From Streptomyces himalayensis subsp. himalayensis (GTDB lineage Bacteria > Actinomycetota > Actinomycetes > Streptomycetales > Streptomycetaceae), in assembly GCF_013778455.1 (NCBI RefSeq), contig NZ_JACEHE010000020.1, positions 62,001 to 126,000 of the forward strand: 64,000 nt of DNA, given 5' to 3'. Below are positions 37,583 to 45,893 of the stretch, piece by piece. Below the pieces are notes generated by a model that saw only the letters and a program-made list of their open reading frames with translations, was not told where the DNA came from and did not search any database. The position numbers and the translations under genes were made by a program. Every line of letters starts with the position of its first letter. Positions within the stretch are counted from its first letter, which is position 1.

Positions 37583-38800
37583 TCAGAGCATCAGGCTCAC
37601 TCGCTCGCTGCTGCCGAGGAGGGACTTGCCGTAGACCTCCAGGCCGACCGCCGGGACCAGGCCGGCGTGGCGCGCCGCGACGTTGGCGTCCCGCCAGATG
37701 CGCTGCAGGGGGCCGGCGTCGGCGAACGCGGCCGCGCCATGCACGTTCAGGAGGGTGCTGACTGCCTCCAGTACGTGCTGTGCGGCGAAACCGGCCCGGG
37801 CCCTGACGTGCGCACGTGCGGCGTAGTCCAAGGGGCCGCCGGAGGAGGCGGCCTGATCCACCTCGTCCACGGCTCGGTAGGTGTGTAGGCGGGCCGTCTC
37901 CAGCTTCAGTGCTGCTTGTGCCAGCTGTATCTGGACGCCCACCGAATCTGCCTGCCGGCTGTGGACGGTGAACGACAACGGCTTCTCCGCGGCTGCGTCC
38001 ACCGCCACGCTCAGCGCCGCCTTCCCCAGTCCGAGCAGCGGTCCGACCAGGCACAGCAAGAGCATCGGCCCGAACGTCGAGGTGTACAGCGCCTCGTCCC
38101 GGGACGCGCGGGGGTAGACGCCCTCCGCGGCCGCGGGAACCGACAGCACACGGTGCTCAGGAACGAACACGTCCTGCCCGACCAGGGTGTTGCTGGCGGT
38201 CGCCTTCATGCCCGCGGTGTGCCAGGTGTCCTCAACGGCCAGCTCGCAGGCGGGGATCAGGACGAGTGCCTGGTCCGCCACTGCTCCGCTGTCGTTCTTC
38301 AGCAGCGCACCGACCGCAGCCCAGGTGGCATACGGAGCCCCGGAGTTGTACGGCCACCTCCCGCTGACGCGCCAGCCGCCCGGCACCCGCTCTCCCATGC
38401 CCGTCGGCGCCGCCACACCGGTCACGCGGGCATCCGGATCGGCCCCGAAGACCTCTTCCTGGGCCTTGTCCGGGAAGAGGCACGCCAGCCAGTTGGTCAC
38501 CGCAATGATCATCCCGACCCAGGCCGCCGAGCCATCGCCCTCCCCGAGGGCCTCCGACACCTCGGTCAAGGTCCGAAGGTCGGTCTCATGGCCGCCGTAC
38601 CGCTTGGGGGTCAGCAGCCGGAAGACGCCTGCCTCGGCCAGAGCTTCGACGACGTCCACCGGCAGGACGCGATCCGACTCGCCGCGCGCTGCCTGGTCCC
38701 GCAGCAGCGGCTGCAGAGCGACGGCCCGCGCCACGAGCTCGGCCCTGATCGCTTCCTCGGGCAGCGCACCGGTCTGCTCCTGGCGGCTGTTGCTGTTCAC
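37583..38800 (-). CDS. Acyl-CoA-dehydrogenase-like flavin monooxygenase
   Basis: A 405-residue protein with the acyl-CoA dehydrogenase fold: FRLLTPKRYGGHETDLRTLT, SAAWVGMIIAVTNWLACLF, VSGRWPYNSGAPYATWAAVG and a helical C-terminal domain ending DANVAARHAGLVPAVGLEVYGKSLLG. Features in the middle (PYNSGAPYATW) suit the HpaB/DszC-like branch that hydroxylates substrates with reduced flavin rather than dehydrogenating acyl-CoA. The GTG at 38800 has AAGGAG 6 bases upstream; a longer ATG-initiated form would begin with implausible residues. A hydrolase gene lies 141 bases upstream on the same strand. Confidence 0.85.
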   Translation of the reverse strand: MNSNSRQEQTGALPEEAIRAELVARAVALQPLLRDQAARGESDRVLPVDVVEALAEAGVFRLLTPKRYGGHETDLRTLTEVSEALGEGDGSAAWVGMIIAVTNWLACLFPDKAQEEVFGADPDARVTGVAAPTGMGERVPGGWRVSGRWPYNSGAPYATWAAVGALLKNDSGAVADQALVLIPACELAVEDTWHTAGMKATASNTLVGQDVFVPEHRVLSVPAAAEGVYPRASRDEALYTSTFGPMLLLCLVGPLLGLGKAALSVAVDAAAEKPLSFTVHSRQADSVGVQIQLAQAALKLETARLHTYRAVDEVDQAASSGGPLDYAARAHVRARAGFAAQHVLEAVSTLLNVHGAAAFADAGPLQRIWRDANVAARHAGLVPAVGLEVYGKSLLGSSERVSLML

Positions 38801-38941
38801 GATGTTCTCCTTCTGCACGGTTTGCAGGCAGGGCAGGACCGCCCCGCCCTGCATGCCTGTCCGCCGGCATGCAGGGTGCGGCCGCGGACGCTGCCGGTTG
38901 ATCAACTGGGGTGAGTGCTCGGGTGAGGGTGCGGCCTGGGC

Positions 38942-39628
38942 TCAGGCGTCCGACTCGAGTGCGATCTTCGCCAGGAGGGCGGCGAGTTCCTCCGGCTTGG
39001 ACATGAACGGCGAGTGGCTGCTCTCGACCCGGTGGACCGCGCCGGACCTCGAGGCCAGCAACTGCTGGCTCTGCGCGGGCAGGGCCTGATCGTCCTCGCA
39101 GACGATGTACGTCGACGGGACGGTGTGCCACCCCGCCCCGGTCAGGACGTCGCTGAAGGACCTCGCGCTCTGCGGCACCAGCCGCTCGGCGGCCTCCTCG
39201 GCCTCGGACCGAGGCACATCGCCGTAGAACAACGCGATGGGATCGTCCGGTACGGCCTCGAAATCGCCCCGCTTTGGTGAAACAGGCGCGCCGTAGAACC
39301 CGAGGAGACTCTCACCGACGTCGAGCTGGAACGACGCCAGATAGACGATGCGCGAGACGTTCCCCGCCTCGGCAACGGCTTGGGTGACCGGTATGCCGCC
39401 GTATGAGTGTGCGACGACCACAACGGGGCCGTCGATGATCTCCAGCTCTCGGAGCACCGCCTGCGCGTCGTCCTGCATGCCGGTCCGCCCCCCGGCGCTC
39501 GGCAGGTCGATCGCCCGAGTCCGCCACCCGTCGGCGTGCAGCACCGACGTCAGCTTCTCCCAGCACCACGCGCCGTGCCATGCCCCGTGCACGAGGAGCA
39601 GAGTCGGACGGGAAACCCCATCAGTCAC
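38942..39628 (-). CDS. Alpha/beta hydrolase (esterase)
   Basis: A 228-residue alpha/beta hydrolase of the short plant-methylesterase-like group (EstC type). LLVHGAWHGAWCWEKL gives the oxyanion loop, VVAHSYGG holds the nucleophile (Ser75), CEDDQALP supplies the acid region and SSHSPFMSKPEELA the catalytic His near the C-terminus. It would hydrolyse an ester or lactone in the cytoplasm. It is probably cotranscribed with the downstream flavin-dependent enzyme. Confidence 0.9.
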   Translation of the reverse strand: MTDGVSRPTLLLVHGAWHGAWCWEKLTSVLHADGWRTRAIDLPSAGGRTGMQDDAQAVLRELEIIDGPVVVVAHSYGGIPVTQAVAEAGNVSRIVYLASFQLDVGESLLGFYGAPVSPKRGDFEAVPDDPIALFYGDVPRSEAEEAAERLVPQSARSFSDVLTGAGWHTVPSTYIVCEDDQALPAQSQQLLASRSGAVHRVESSHSPFMSKPEELAALLAKIALESDA

Positions 39629-39848
39629 GGAAAATCCACTTCAGATCGGTCAGAGCAGCCGGGCGCCCAGCGGCGCTCACAGAAGGACCCTAAAGGTGAT
39701 CGGACATGCTGTCCAACGCACTGCACAAAGGCGGGAGATAGCCGTACTGACCGCGGGATCTGCAGACCCGGGGATCTGCTGCGCGCACAGGCCGAAGCGG
39801 CCTGCCTCCGGAGCGGTCACCGGATGCGGGCCAGGTGGTCGGCGTCTG

Positions 39849-40592
39849 TCAGTCGCCCGGAGTCTTGCCGATCTTGTTCACGACGCCGACGTCCAGCAGC
39901 GCCACCTCATCGGATCCGAGGTAGTGGAGCGTCGTGCGGTCGAAGACCCACACGTCACGGTCGTCGCCGTCTGCGAAGGCAAGCCCGATACCGCGCCGAC
40001 CGGCGGCGTCCTCGACCACAAAGACGCCGGGGATCCTGGCGGCGGCGCGGTAGAGGGCCGCGCCGATGGTCTCCAGCGCCGCCTCCTCTTGGGTCGGCTC
40101 CTGACCTTCGGTGTCGGCCCAGATCTTGCGGTAGGGCGCGGCCGGGTCGGTCGGCAGGGCCTGCAGTTCCCGGTAGGTCACGGCGTTCGGGTCGGCATCC
40201 AGACGCATGGTCTTCGTTCCCCGGCCGGAGGGGCCGGACAGCACGGTGATCCGGGCGAGTCCGGCCCGCTTGCCGTCGACGGCCTGCCAGTCCGAGCGCC
40301 GGAAGATGTCCCCGGCGTCCTCGGGCGCCGCGAGGGTGGCGATGCGGTTCAGCAGCCCCACGGCCTCCTGGTCGGTGACCGGGTCGCCGGGCCCAGTGTC
40401 CGTCCCGGCGGTGAGGACCGCAGCGCGGACGGCTGCGGAGGTGGCCGGCGGCACAGTGATCAGGGCCGCCCGGCGTCGCCGTCCGCTCTCGCGCGAGGCC
40501 ACTCCGGCCCGCGCCATGAGCACATCCCGTCGCGGCGCTTGTAATGCTGAAGCCGGTGTCGTCGGCGCAGTCGATGTGTCAGCCGGATTCAA
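39849..40592 (-). CDS. CU044_5270-type protein, shortened
   Basis: A 247-residue protein resembling the actinobacterial CU044_5270 family: a short Arg-rich stretch (SGRRRRAALITVP), then PVTDQEAVGLLNRIATLA, YRELQALPTDPAAPYRKIWA and ALYRAAARIPGVFVVEDAAG near the C-terminus. Compared with my memory of the family it lacks several internal segments, and the membrane helix expected after the Arg stretch is poorly formed (short and containing Pro-Pro). It may be a divergent or eroding copy. These proteins usually follow an ECF sigma factor; none is present here, and LtrA precedes it with a 14-base overlap. Confidence 0.6.
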   Translation of the reverse strand: MNPADTSTAPTTPASALQAPRRDVLMARAGVASRESGRRRRAALITVPPATSAAVRAAVLTAGTDTGPGDPVTDQEAVGLLNRIATLAAPEDAGDIFRRSDWQAVDGKRAGLARITVLSGPSGRGTKTMRLDADPNAVTYRELQALPTDPAAPYRKIWADTEGQEPTQEEAALETIGAALYRAAARIPGVFVVEDAAGRRGIGLAFADGDDRDVWVFDRTTLHYLGSDEVALLDVGVVNKIGKTPGD

Positions 40593-41781
40593 CGTCCTCG
40601 AGCGGGCTCGGGTCCTTTGACGCCAGGCGGTGGTCCACGGTGGCGATGGCCGTCAGGACGACCACAACCATGGTCATACCGATCCAGCCGGCGATGGCCG
40701 CTGTTGCCCCCAGCGGCACCGCGCACACCGCCCCGACCAGGCGGTCGGCGATCCGTCCGCTTCCCAGCAAGCCTCGGTAGATCGCGTGACCCACGAGAAA
40801 CACCGCTGTGCCGCAACCCAGCCACCACTGGTGTGCATGACCGCCGAAGTGGTGGATGGCGTCGCTGATCCCGGCCGCGACCAGGATGATGCCGATGATC
40901 ATCACAAGGTGCGCGCCGGTGAACGCGTAGTAGGCGAGCATTTGGCGACGGTGCTCGGTGGCCTTCTCGAACTCGGCGTCAGCTCGCGCCTCGTCCCCGT
41001 CGAAGTACACCCACCACAGCCCCGACGCCACGGCAATCCCCAACGCCACGCCGAGCGCCAAGGGGGCGTCCACCGCGTGGGGCTCCGCTCCTTGGGCGCC
41101 GATTCCGATGGCAACCACCGACTCGCCCAGTACCACCAGCAGGAGCAGCGCATGCCGCTCGACGAAGTGATGCGGCTCAATGACGAAGCCGCGAATGTGA
41201 CCCAGGAAGGGCGAAAGATAGAGGACCAGTACAGCTGTGGCCCAGCACACCCAGCCCCATGCTTCCGGCAGATGCGGGGCGACGAACACGAGGACGCCGG
41301 CAGCAGCGTTGAACGGCATGTTGCGACGGATGGCCTGCCGCGCCGACGGCGCATCGGCTGTCAGATAGACCACCCCGTGGATGGCAACGACGGCCAGATA
41401 CGCCAAGGGGAAGGCCCACCCCTCAGGCGCGAAGGCGTAAGGCACATCCAGCCCCATGATGAAGAAGCCCGTCATCGCAAGCATCAGCAACAGGCGCACT
41501 TGCACCGCGTCAGGCCTCACCGCGTTGGTGAGCCATCCGAATCCGCTGAACATCCACCACACGATGACCATCGGGAACAGCCCCTTGAGGAGGCCTTCCC
41601 AACCAGGATGGGTTTCCACCGCGTGGGTGACCTGAGTGACGACGAAGACGAACACCAAGTCGAAAAAGAGCTCGGTCGGCGTCACCCGGCCCCGCGTACT
41701 CTCCGAAATCCACAGCCGTCTAGGAACGGGAGACGTCTCGTTCCGTACGGTTCTCCTCACGAGCGGTTCCCTTCCCCTCAT
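40579..41781 (-). CDS. ltrA: Low temperature requirement protein A (LtrA) family
   Basis: A 400-residue membrane protein with about ten to eleven hydrophobic segments. The LtrA signature TPTELFFDLVFVFVVTQVTH opens the membrane part, and EPHHFVERHALLLLVVLGES, with its acidic/histidine residues inside the membrane, is typical of the family. Its biochemical role is not established; in Listeria it was linked to growth in the cold. I chose ATG at 41781 (MRGREPLVRRTV); GTG 41760 is an alternative with a purine-rich upstream site. It overlaps the CU044_5270-type gene downstream. Confidence 0.85.
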   Translation of the reverse strand: MRGREPLVRRTVRNETSPVPRRLWISESTRGRVTPTELFFDLVFVFVVTQVTHAVETHPGWEGLLKGLFPMVIVWWMFSGFGWLTNAVRPDAVQVRLLLMLAMTGFFIMGLDVPYAFAPEGWAFPLAYLAVVAIHGVVYLTADAPSARQAIRRNMPFNAAAGVLVFVAPHLPEAWGWVCWATAVLVLYLSPFLGHIRGFVIEPHHFVERHALLLLVVLGESVVAIGIGAQGAEPHAVDAPLALGVALGIAVASGLWWVYFDGDEARADAEFEKATEHRRQMLAYYAFTGAHLVMIIGIILVAAGISDAIHHFGGHAHQWWLGCGTAVFLVGHAIYRGLLGSGRIADRLVGAVCAVPLGATAAIAGWIGMTMVVVVLTAIATVDHRLASKDPSPLEDVESG

Positions 41782-42406
41782 CGGCACGAGCGGACAGCCG
41801 TCCGCCCGAGGCACCCGGCGGTGGATCCTACTGGCTGCCGAGATCGAACCCCGCACCGCACCGTTCCTGACCTTCACTTTCTCCCGATCCAGAAGCCTCT
41901 GGAGGCCTCGGGGCCGGTTGCTCGGTATGCAATCTGGTACCGGCACATTTCCCCGTCATGCTCGCGCATGTTTCGTCGCCCCTGTGGGGCGACGCCGGGG
42001 CGTCCGGCGATCGGGAGGCCGGGGACCTAGCGAACGCGACTGAGTGCCCGCGCGCAGCCCGCAATGTGTACGTAGCGCGAGGCATCTGAGCCGACATCCC
42101 CAGTCCGCCTGGCCGGGAGCATCTGAAGCGGTCAGCTCACCCGGCCCCCGTGACACCCGCGGGCGCGATCCCGGAAACGAAACTGATGCATGGGCGAACT
42201 GCGCCTGCCCCGTCCTGGTCACCATACCTACGGGAACTGCTCGCAGCCCTTTCCAGCATGGTCGGATGACGGATTACACCACATGTCCGGCATGGCGAAA
42301 CATTGGCGTCAGAAAGAAACGCCGACCGATTGGCCGGACCACAAGGCGGTTACCGGAATCGCGAACCGGCCGGCAAAGACGCCACCATGCAAGGAGTGTC
42401 GTCCCC
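41782..42406. other. Gene-free stretch between ltrA and an HbpS remnant
   Basis: Over 600 bases in which I recognise no gene. Reading frames here have no family motifs. The last 20 bases hold AAGGAG, the ribosome site of the HbpS remnant. The stretch presumably contains the ltrA promoter and decayed DNA. Confidence 0.5.
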
Positions 42407-42687
42407 ATGCCTGACATTTCGACCGGAGAGAACCAGCGGGTTCTCTCGGCCGGTATGCGGAGCGCAGCGGAAATGGCGCTTCCCGTGAATATCGCGGTGT
42501 TCGACACCGGAGCGAATCTCAAGGCTTTCGTCCGTATCGACGGTGCCCTGCTCGGCCTGGCGGCAAGCCGATTCACAACGCCGAGGGCGTGGCCGTCGGG
42601 GCCGTGGGCGTGTCAGGGGGATCCGTGACCCAGGATGCCGAGATCGCCCAGGCGGCGGCCGCTGTCCTTGCTCCTGCGCCGGCCTGA
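42407..42687 (+). pseudogene. GlcG/HbpS-family protein remnant (copy D)
   Basis: The start keeps AAGGAG 10 bases before ATG. The N-terminal half reads PVNIAVFDTGANLKAFVRID, nearly the same as the intact HbpS-like gene at 57594-58013. After GALLG the middle of the family is missing, and the C-terminus resumes in another frame with GAVGVSGGSVTQDAEIAQAA and a stop at 42687. An internal deletion with a frameshift explains this. No regulator or SDR partner remains beside it. Confidence 0.82.
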
Positions 42688-43068
42688 GTTCCTGCCCGGC
42701 CGGGACGTGCCTTGAACCGGTCGCACCGATAGGCGTCTGGCTGAGCCCCTGCCGGGTGCCGGTCTTCGCGCCCCAGCGGAAGCTGCACAAGCTCCCACAG
42801 CATTTCGGGCGCGAGAAAGAAAAATCAAAACAACAAATGCAACACCGAGTAAAGAGGAGTGCATCGCTGCGTCGGGCGGGGCCGGGCCCGAAGGGCCTCG
42901 CCAGCAGACAGTGTTACCGCGACGACGACGCTTCCCGCCTTCCCTGAGCGGCGAGCAGGACACGGCAACCGGGGCCGATCTGGTCGACACCCGCCTGCGG
43001 GAGGAAGAGGAAGCCGAAGGCGCCCTCCGATCCTGGTCAAAGGCACGGTAGGCGCCCTCCGGCCTTGG
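42688..43068. other. Gene-free stretch with AT-rich patch
   Basis: No gene recognised. A roughly 40-base A-rich patch near 42815-42855 stands out against the high-GC background and ends in GAGGAG without a usable start codon. It is probably decayed or foreign DNA. Confidence 0.45.
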
Positions 43069-43707
43069 CTAGCCGGCAGCCGCTTCGTGGGAGCGGCGGT
43101 ACACGCCGTACCAGTAACCGTTTGCCAGCTCGCGTGCGAGCGCGGCGTCGTCCCCGTCGCTGCCGGACACCTGCTGGGCGATGACCTGACCGCCTCCCTG
43201 GACGATGACCCTGGCGGCGAGCTCGGGGTCGATGTCCGCGGGTGTCCGGCCGGCCTGTTGCTCCTCCTTCAGCACTGTCACTACGTGGTCAACGAAACGG
43301 TCCTGATCCGCCGTCCATGCTTCACGGACCGCCGGGTCGTAGGCGGCCACTTCGTTGATCGCCGAAAGCAGCGCGGCGTGCTTGCGGTAATGCCGCAGGA
43401 TGAGCTCGTAGGTACGGGCCAGGCCGTCCAGTCCGCCGCCCGGACCGCAGGGCCGCCAGGAAGAGGCGATCGCATGACTCTCTGTCTTGAGCGAGCCGCT
43501 CAGCCGAAGCAGGACATCCACCTTGTCGCGGAAGTACAGATAGAACGTGGAACGCGAGATGCCCGCCGCGTGGGCGATCTGCTCCACGCTCAGCTCGGTG
43601 TAGGTCACACCACCGCTCAGCAGCTCCTCGATCACGGACAGGATCCGCCTTTCGAGTGCGGACCGTCGGTCAGCCGCGCTGGAGCGTCGTCGAGTGGTGG
43701 AAGCCAT
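43069..43707 (-). CDS. TetR-family transcriptional regulator
   Basis: A 212-residue repressor-type protein. The N-terminal TetR helix-turn-helix is clear (ELSVEQIAHAAGISRSTFYL, then YFRDKVDVLLRLS), followed by a helical ligand-binding domain (EVAAYDPAVREAWTADQDRF). I chose ATG 43707 (MASTTRRR); ATG 43716 would add MIP. It is divergent from the molybdenum oxidoreductase operon starting at 44383, with a 675-base gap holding a palindromic repeat, so it may control that operon. Confidence 0.9.
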   Translation of the reverse strand: MASTTRRRSSAADRRSALERRILSVIEELLSGGVTYTELSVEQIAHAAGISRSTFYLYFRDKVDVLLRLSGSLKTESHAIASSWRPCGPGGGLDGLARTYELILRHYRKHAALLSAINEVAAYDPAVREAWTADQDRFVDHVVTVLKEEQQAGRTPADIDPELAARVIVQGGGQVIAQQVSGSDGDDAALARELANGYWYGVYRRSHEAAAG

Positions 43708-43862
43708 GGGGATCATTCTAAGGAACCGGCGGCACGTCGAAGGGCCCGGATCCGTGCACGGCACCGGTCCGGCAGGACTGCGTATGTGGCACGACGCGAA
43801 CAAGCCGCACGGCGCGCCAGCCCGGTGCCGGTGCTCGGTCCGAAGATGATGGTGCGGTGGAA

Positions 43863-43920
43863 TGCGTACGGCATGCATGACAGAAGTCCTGCTGCCTGTA
43901 CACACGCGCATCCGTAGCAC
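43863..43920 (+). repeat. Dispersed imperfect palindromic repeat, copy 1
   Basis: Shares GCGTACGGCATGCAT, ACAG..GTCCTG and CGCATCCGT with the repeat at 56618-56687 (opposite strand) and, less closely, with 51179-51240. It lies about 160 bases before the TetR start. Confidence 0.55.
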
Positions 43921-44342
43921 CCCTGGCGGGATGTCCCTGATATGTGGCACAGCACCGCTGAATCAGCCGACCCTGGTACGTACGGTCGCTGGTCAGCGCG
44001 CTAGGATCGATGTGCTGCTAGCGGCAAGATCCGGACATATGGTGGAAACTGAATCCACGTACATGCCCTTGTCCAGCACAGTGGAGTAGGCCGTGACCGG
44101 GGCGGCGTCGGCGAACCGCTCGTTGAGCCGACTTCCAGCAATTCCACGACCTCGGGCCATCGCCGACCGGCGTTGGATTTGCCCGTGCGCCGAGCGAGGG
44201 AATGGCGAAAAAGGCCCTCACGCGCAATAGGGCACAGCAACCATTTCTGCTCAGCGACATACTTACACAGTACGAGTGGCGGATTACAACCACTTCTGAG
44301 ACGCAACCTCTGACCGCAGGGCCGGAAAAAAAGTGGCCTTGC

Positions 44343-44361
44343 CCGGAGGAATTCCCTCCGG
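44343..44361 (+). promoter_or_regulatory. Hairpin in the paoA leader
   Basis: CCGGAGG and CCTCCGG arms flank AATTC, ending 21 bases before the paoA start. It hides a GGAGG sequence in the stem; it may affect translation or be an operator. Confidence 0.4.
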
Positions 44362-44382
44362 CTGAATCAGAATTGAGGCGCC

Positions 44383-44901
44383 ATGAAGCATGTGGAAACC
44401 GAGGCACGGCCGGCCGGACAGGCGCCGCCGGAAGCGCCCCATGTCGACGTCACCCTCAACGTGAACGGCACGCTCCACCGGCTCCGGCTCGATGCGCGTG
44501 TCACGCTGCTCGACGCGCTGCGTGACCACCTGGGCCTCACCGGGGCGAAGAAGGGGTGCGACCAGGGTGCCTGTGGAGCCTGCACGGTGATGGTCGACGG
44601 GAGGCGCGTGGTGTCGTGTCTCGCGCTGGCCGCGCAGTACGAGGGGCGCGAAATCACCACCGTGGAATCCCTGTCGGTCGACGGCGAGCTGCACCCCATG
44701 CAGGCCGCCTTCGCCCGGCATGACGCGTTCCAGTGCGGCTACTGCACGCCGGGGCAGATCATGTCCGCGGTCTGCCTGATCGCCGAGGGGCGCGCGAACT
44801 CGGAGGAAGACATCCGCGAGTTCATGAGCGGCAACATCTGCCGCTGCGGCGCCTACCCGAACATTCGCGCGGCGATTCGCGAAGTGACAGGGGAAGGCTG
44901 A
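44383..44901 (+). CDS. paoA: Aldehyde oxidoreductase, 2Fe-2S subunit
   Basis: A 172-residue electron-transfer subunit of a xanthine-oxidase-family enzyme. The first cluster is a plant-ferredoxin type (C59, C64, C67 in CDQGACGAC, and C79). The second uses C118 and C121 (CGYCTPGQIMSA) with C153 and C155 (CRCGAY). The protein lacks a Tat signal, unlike E. coli PaoA, so the complex should stay in the cytoplasm. TTGAGG lies about 10 bases before the ATG. The FAD and molybdenum subunits follow directly. Confidence 0.93.
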   Translation: MKHVETEARPAGQAPPEAPHVDVTLNVNGTLHRLRLDARVTLLDALRDHLGLTGAKKGCDQGACGACTVMVDGRRVVSCLALAAQYEGREITTVESLSVDGELHPMQAAFARHDAFQCGYCTPGQIMSAVCLIAEGRANSEEDIREFMSGNICRCGAYPNIRAAIREVTGEG

Positions 44902-44903
44902 CG

Positions 44904-45893
44904 ATGCACCCCTTCGAGTACGCCCGCGCCACGGACGCCGACCAGGCGGTCGCTGTGGTCAGCGCTGATCCGCACACGTCGTTCCTCGCCGGCGGCACCA
45001 CGCAGCTGGACCTCATGAAGGACGGGGTGCTCCACCCCGAACGGCTCATCGACATCACCCGCCTCCCCCTCGGCGGCATCACGCACACCGCCTCGGCGAT
45101 CCGGGTCGGCGCGCTGACGACGATGGAGGAACTCGCCACCGATCCCGTCGTGGGCGAGCGGCTGCCGTTCGTGCGACAGGCCCTTCTGCTCGGCGCATCG
45201 ACCCAACTGCGCAACATGGCCACCATCGGGGGCAACCTGTTGCAGCGAGCCCGGTGCCGCTACTTCCGAGATCCCACCGTCGCTTCCTGCAACAAGCGCA
45301 ACCCCGGTTCGGGGTGCGCTGCCATCACGGGGATCCAGCGGATGCACGCCATCCTCGGCACCAGCGACCACTGCATCGCCCTGCACGCCTCGGACGTCGC
45401 GGTTCCGCTGACAGCACTCGACGCGATCGTCCACGTCCTGGGCGCGGAGGGTTCACGGTCGATTCCCCTGACCCAGTTCTACTTGCCGCCGGGCGACACG
45501 CCCCACATCGAGAACGTGCTGCGGCACGGGGAGCTGATCACCGCGATCGAGATCCCGCTGCTTCCCGACGGAGCACGGTCTCACTACCTCAAGGTCCGTG
45601 ACCGTGTCTCGTACGAGTTCGCGCTGGCCTCGGCCGGCGTGGCCCTCGCGACCGAAGACGGCCTCATTCAGGAGGCGCGAGTGGCGCTGGGCGGCGTCGG
45701 CACCATCCCCTGGCGCGCCTGGAACGCGGAGGACGTCCTGCGTGGCGCCCGCGCGGGCGCCGACTCCTTCCGCACTGCGGCGGAGGCGGCCCTGGAGGGC
45801 GCCAGGCCGCTGCCTGGAACCGCATTCAAGGTGGAGTTGGCAAAGCGCACTCTCGTACGCACCCTCGAGACCGTCGCAGGAGCGCTGTCATGA
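44904..45893 (+). CDS. paoB: Aldehyde oxidoreductase, FAD (and 4Fe-4S) subunit
   Basis: A 329-residue FAD-binding subunit of the xanthine oxidase family. LAGGTTQLDLMKDG and ATIGGNLLQRARCRYF are FAD-binding segments. Cysteines 118, 129, 138 and 157 match the extra 4Fe-4S cluster found in PaoB-type but not XdhB-type proteins, which points to the PaoABC branch (aromatic and other aldehydes). It starts 2 bases after paoA and its stop overlaps the paoC start (ATGA). Confidence 0.92.
   Translation: MHPFEYARATDADQAVAVVSADPHTSFLAGGTTQLDLMKDGVLHPERLIDITRLPLGGITHTASAIRVGALTTMEELATDPVVGERLPFVRQALLLGASTQLRNMATIGGNLLQRARCRYFRDPTVASCNKRNPGSGCAAITGIQRMHAILGTSDHCIALHASDVAVPLTALDAIVHVLGAEGSRSIPLTQFYLPPGDTPHIENVLRHGELITAIEIPLLPDGARSHYLKVRDRVSYEFALASAGVALATEDGLIQEARVALGGVGTIPWRAWNAEDVLRGARAGADSFRTAAEAALEGARPLPGTAFKVELAKRTLVRTLETVAGALS

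Larger units (their letters stand above)
43708..44382. other. Long divergent control region upstream of paoABC
   Basis: No gene recognised. It holds one copy of the dispersed palindromic repeat (43863-43920), a stretch of lower GC near 44200-44330 and a hairpin just before paoA. The promoters of the TetR gene and the paoABC operon should lie here. Confidence 0.5.

Noticed and set aside
43069..44382. 43863-43920 repeat considered solely as the TetR operator
   Set aside because: Similar copies lie at two places without a TetR gene, so the assignment is not specific.
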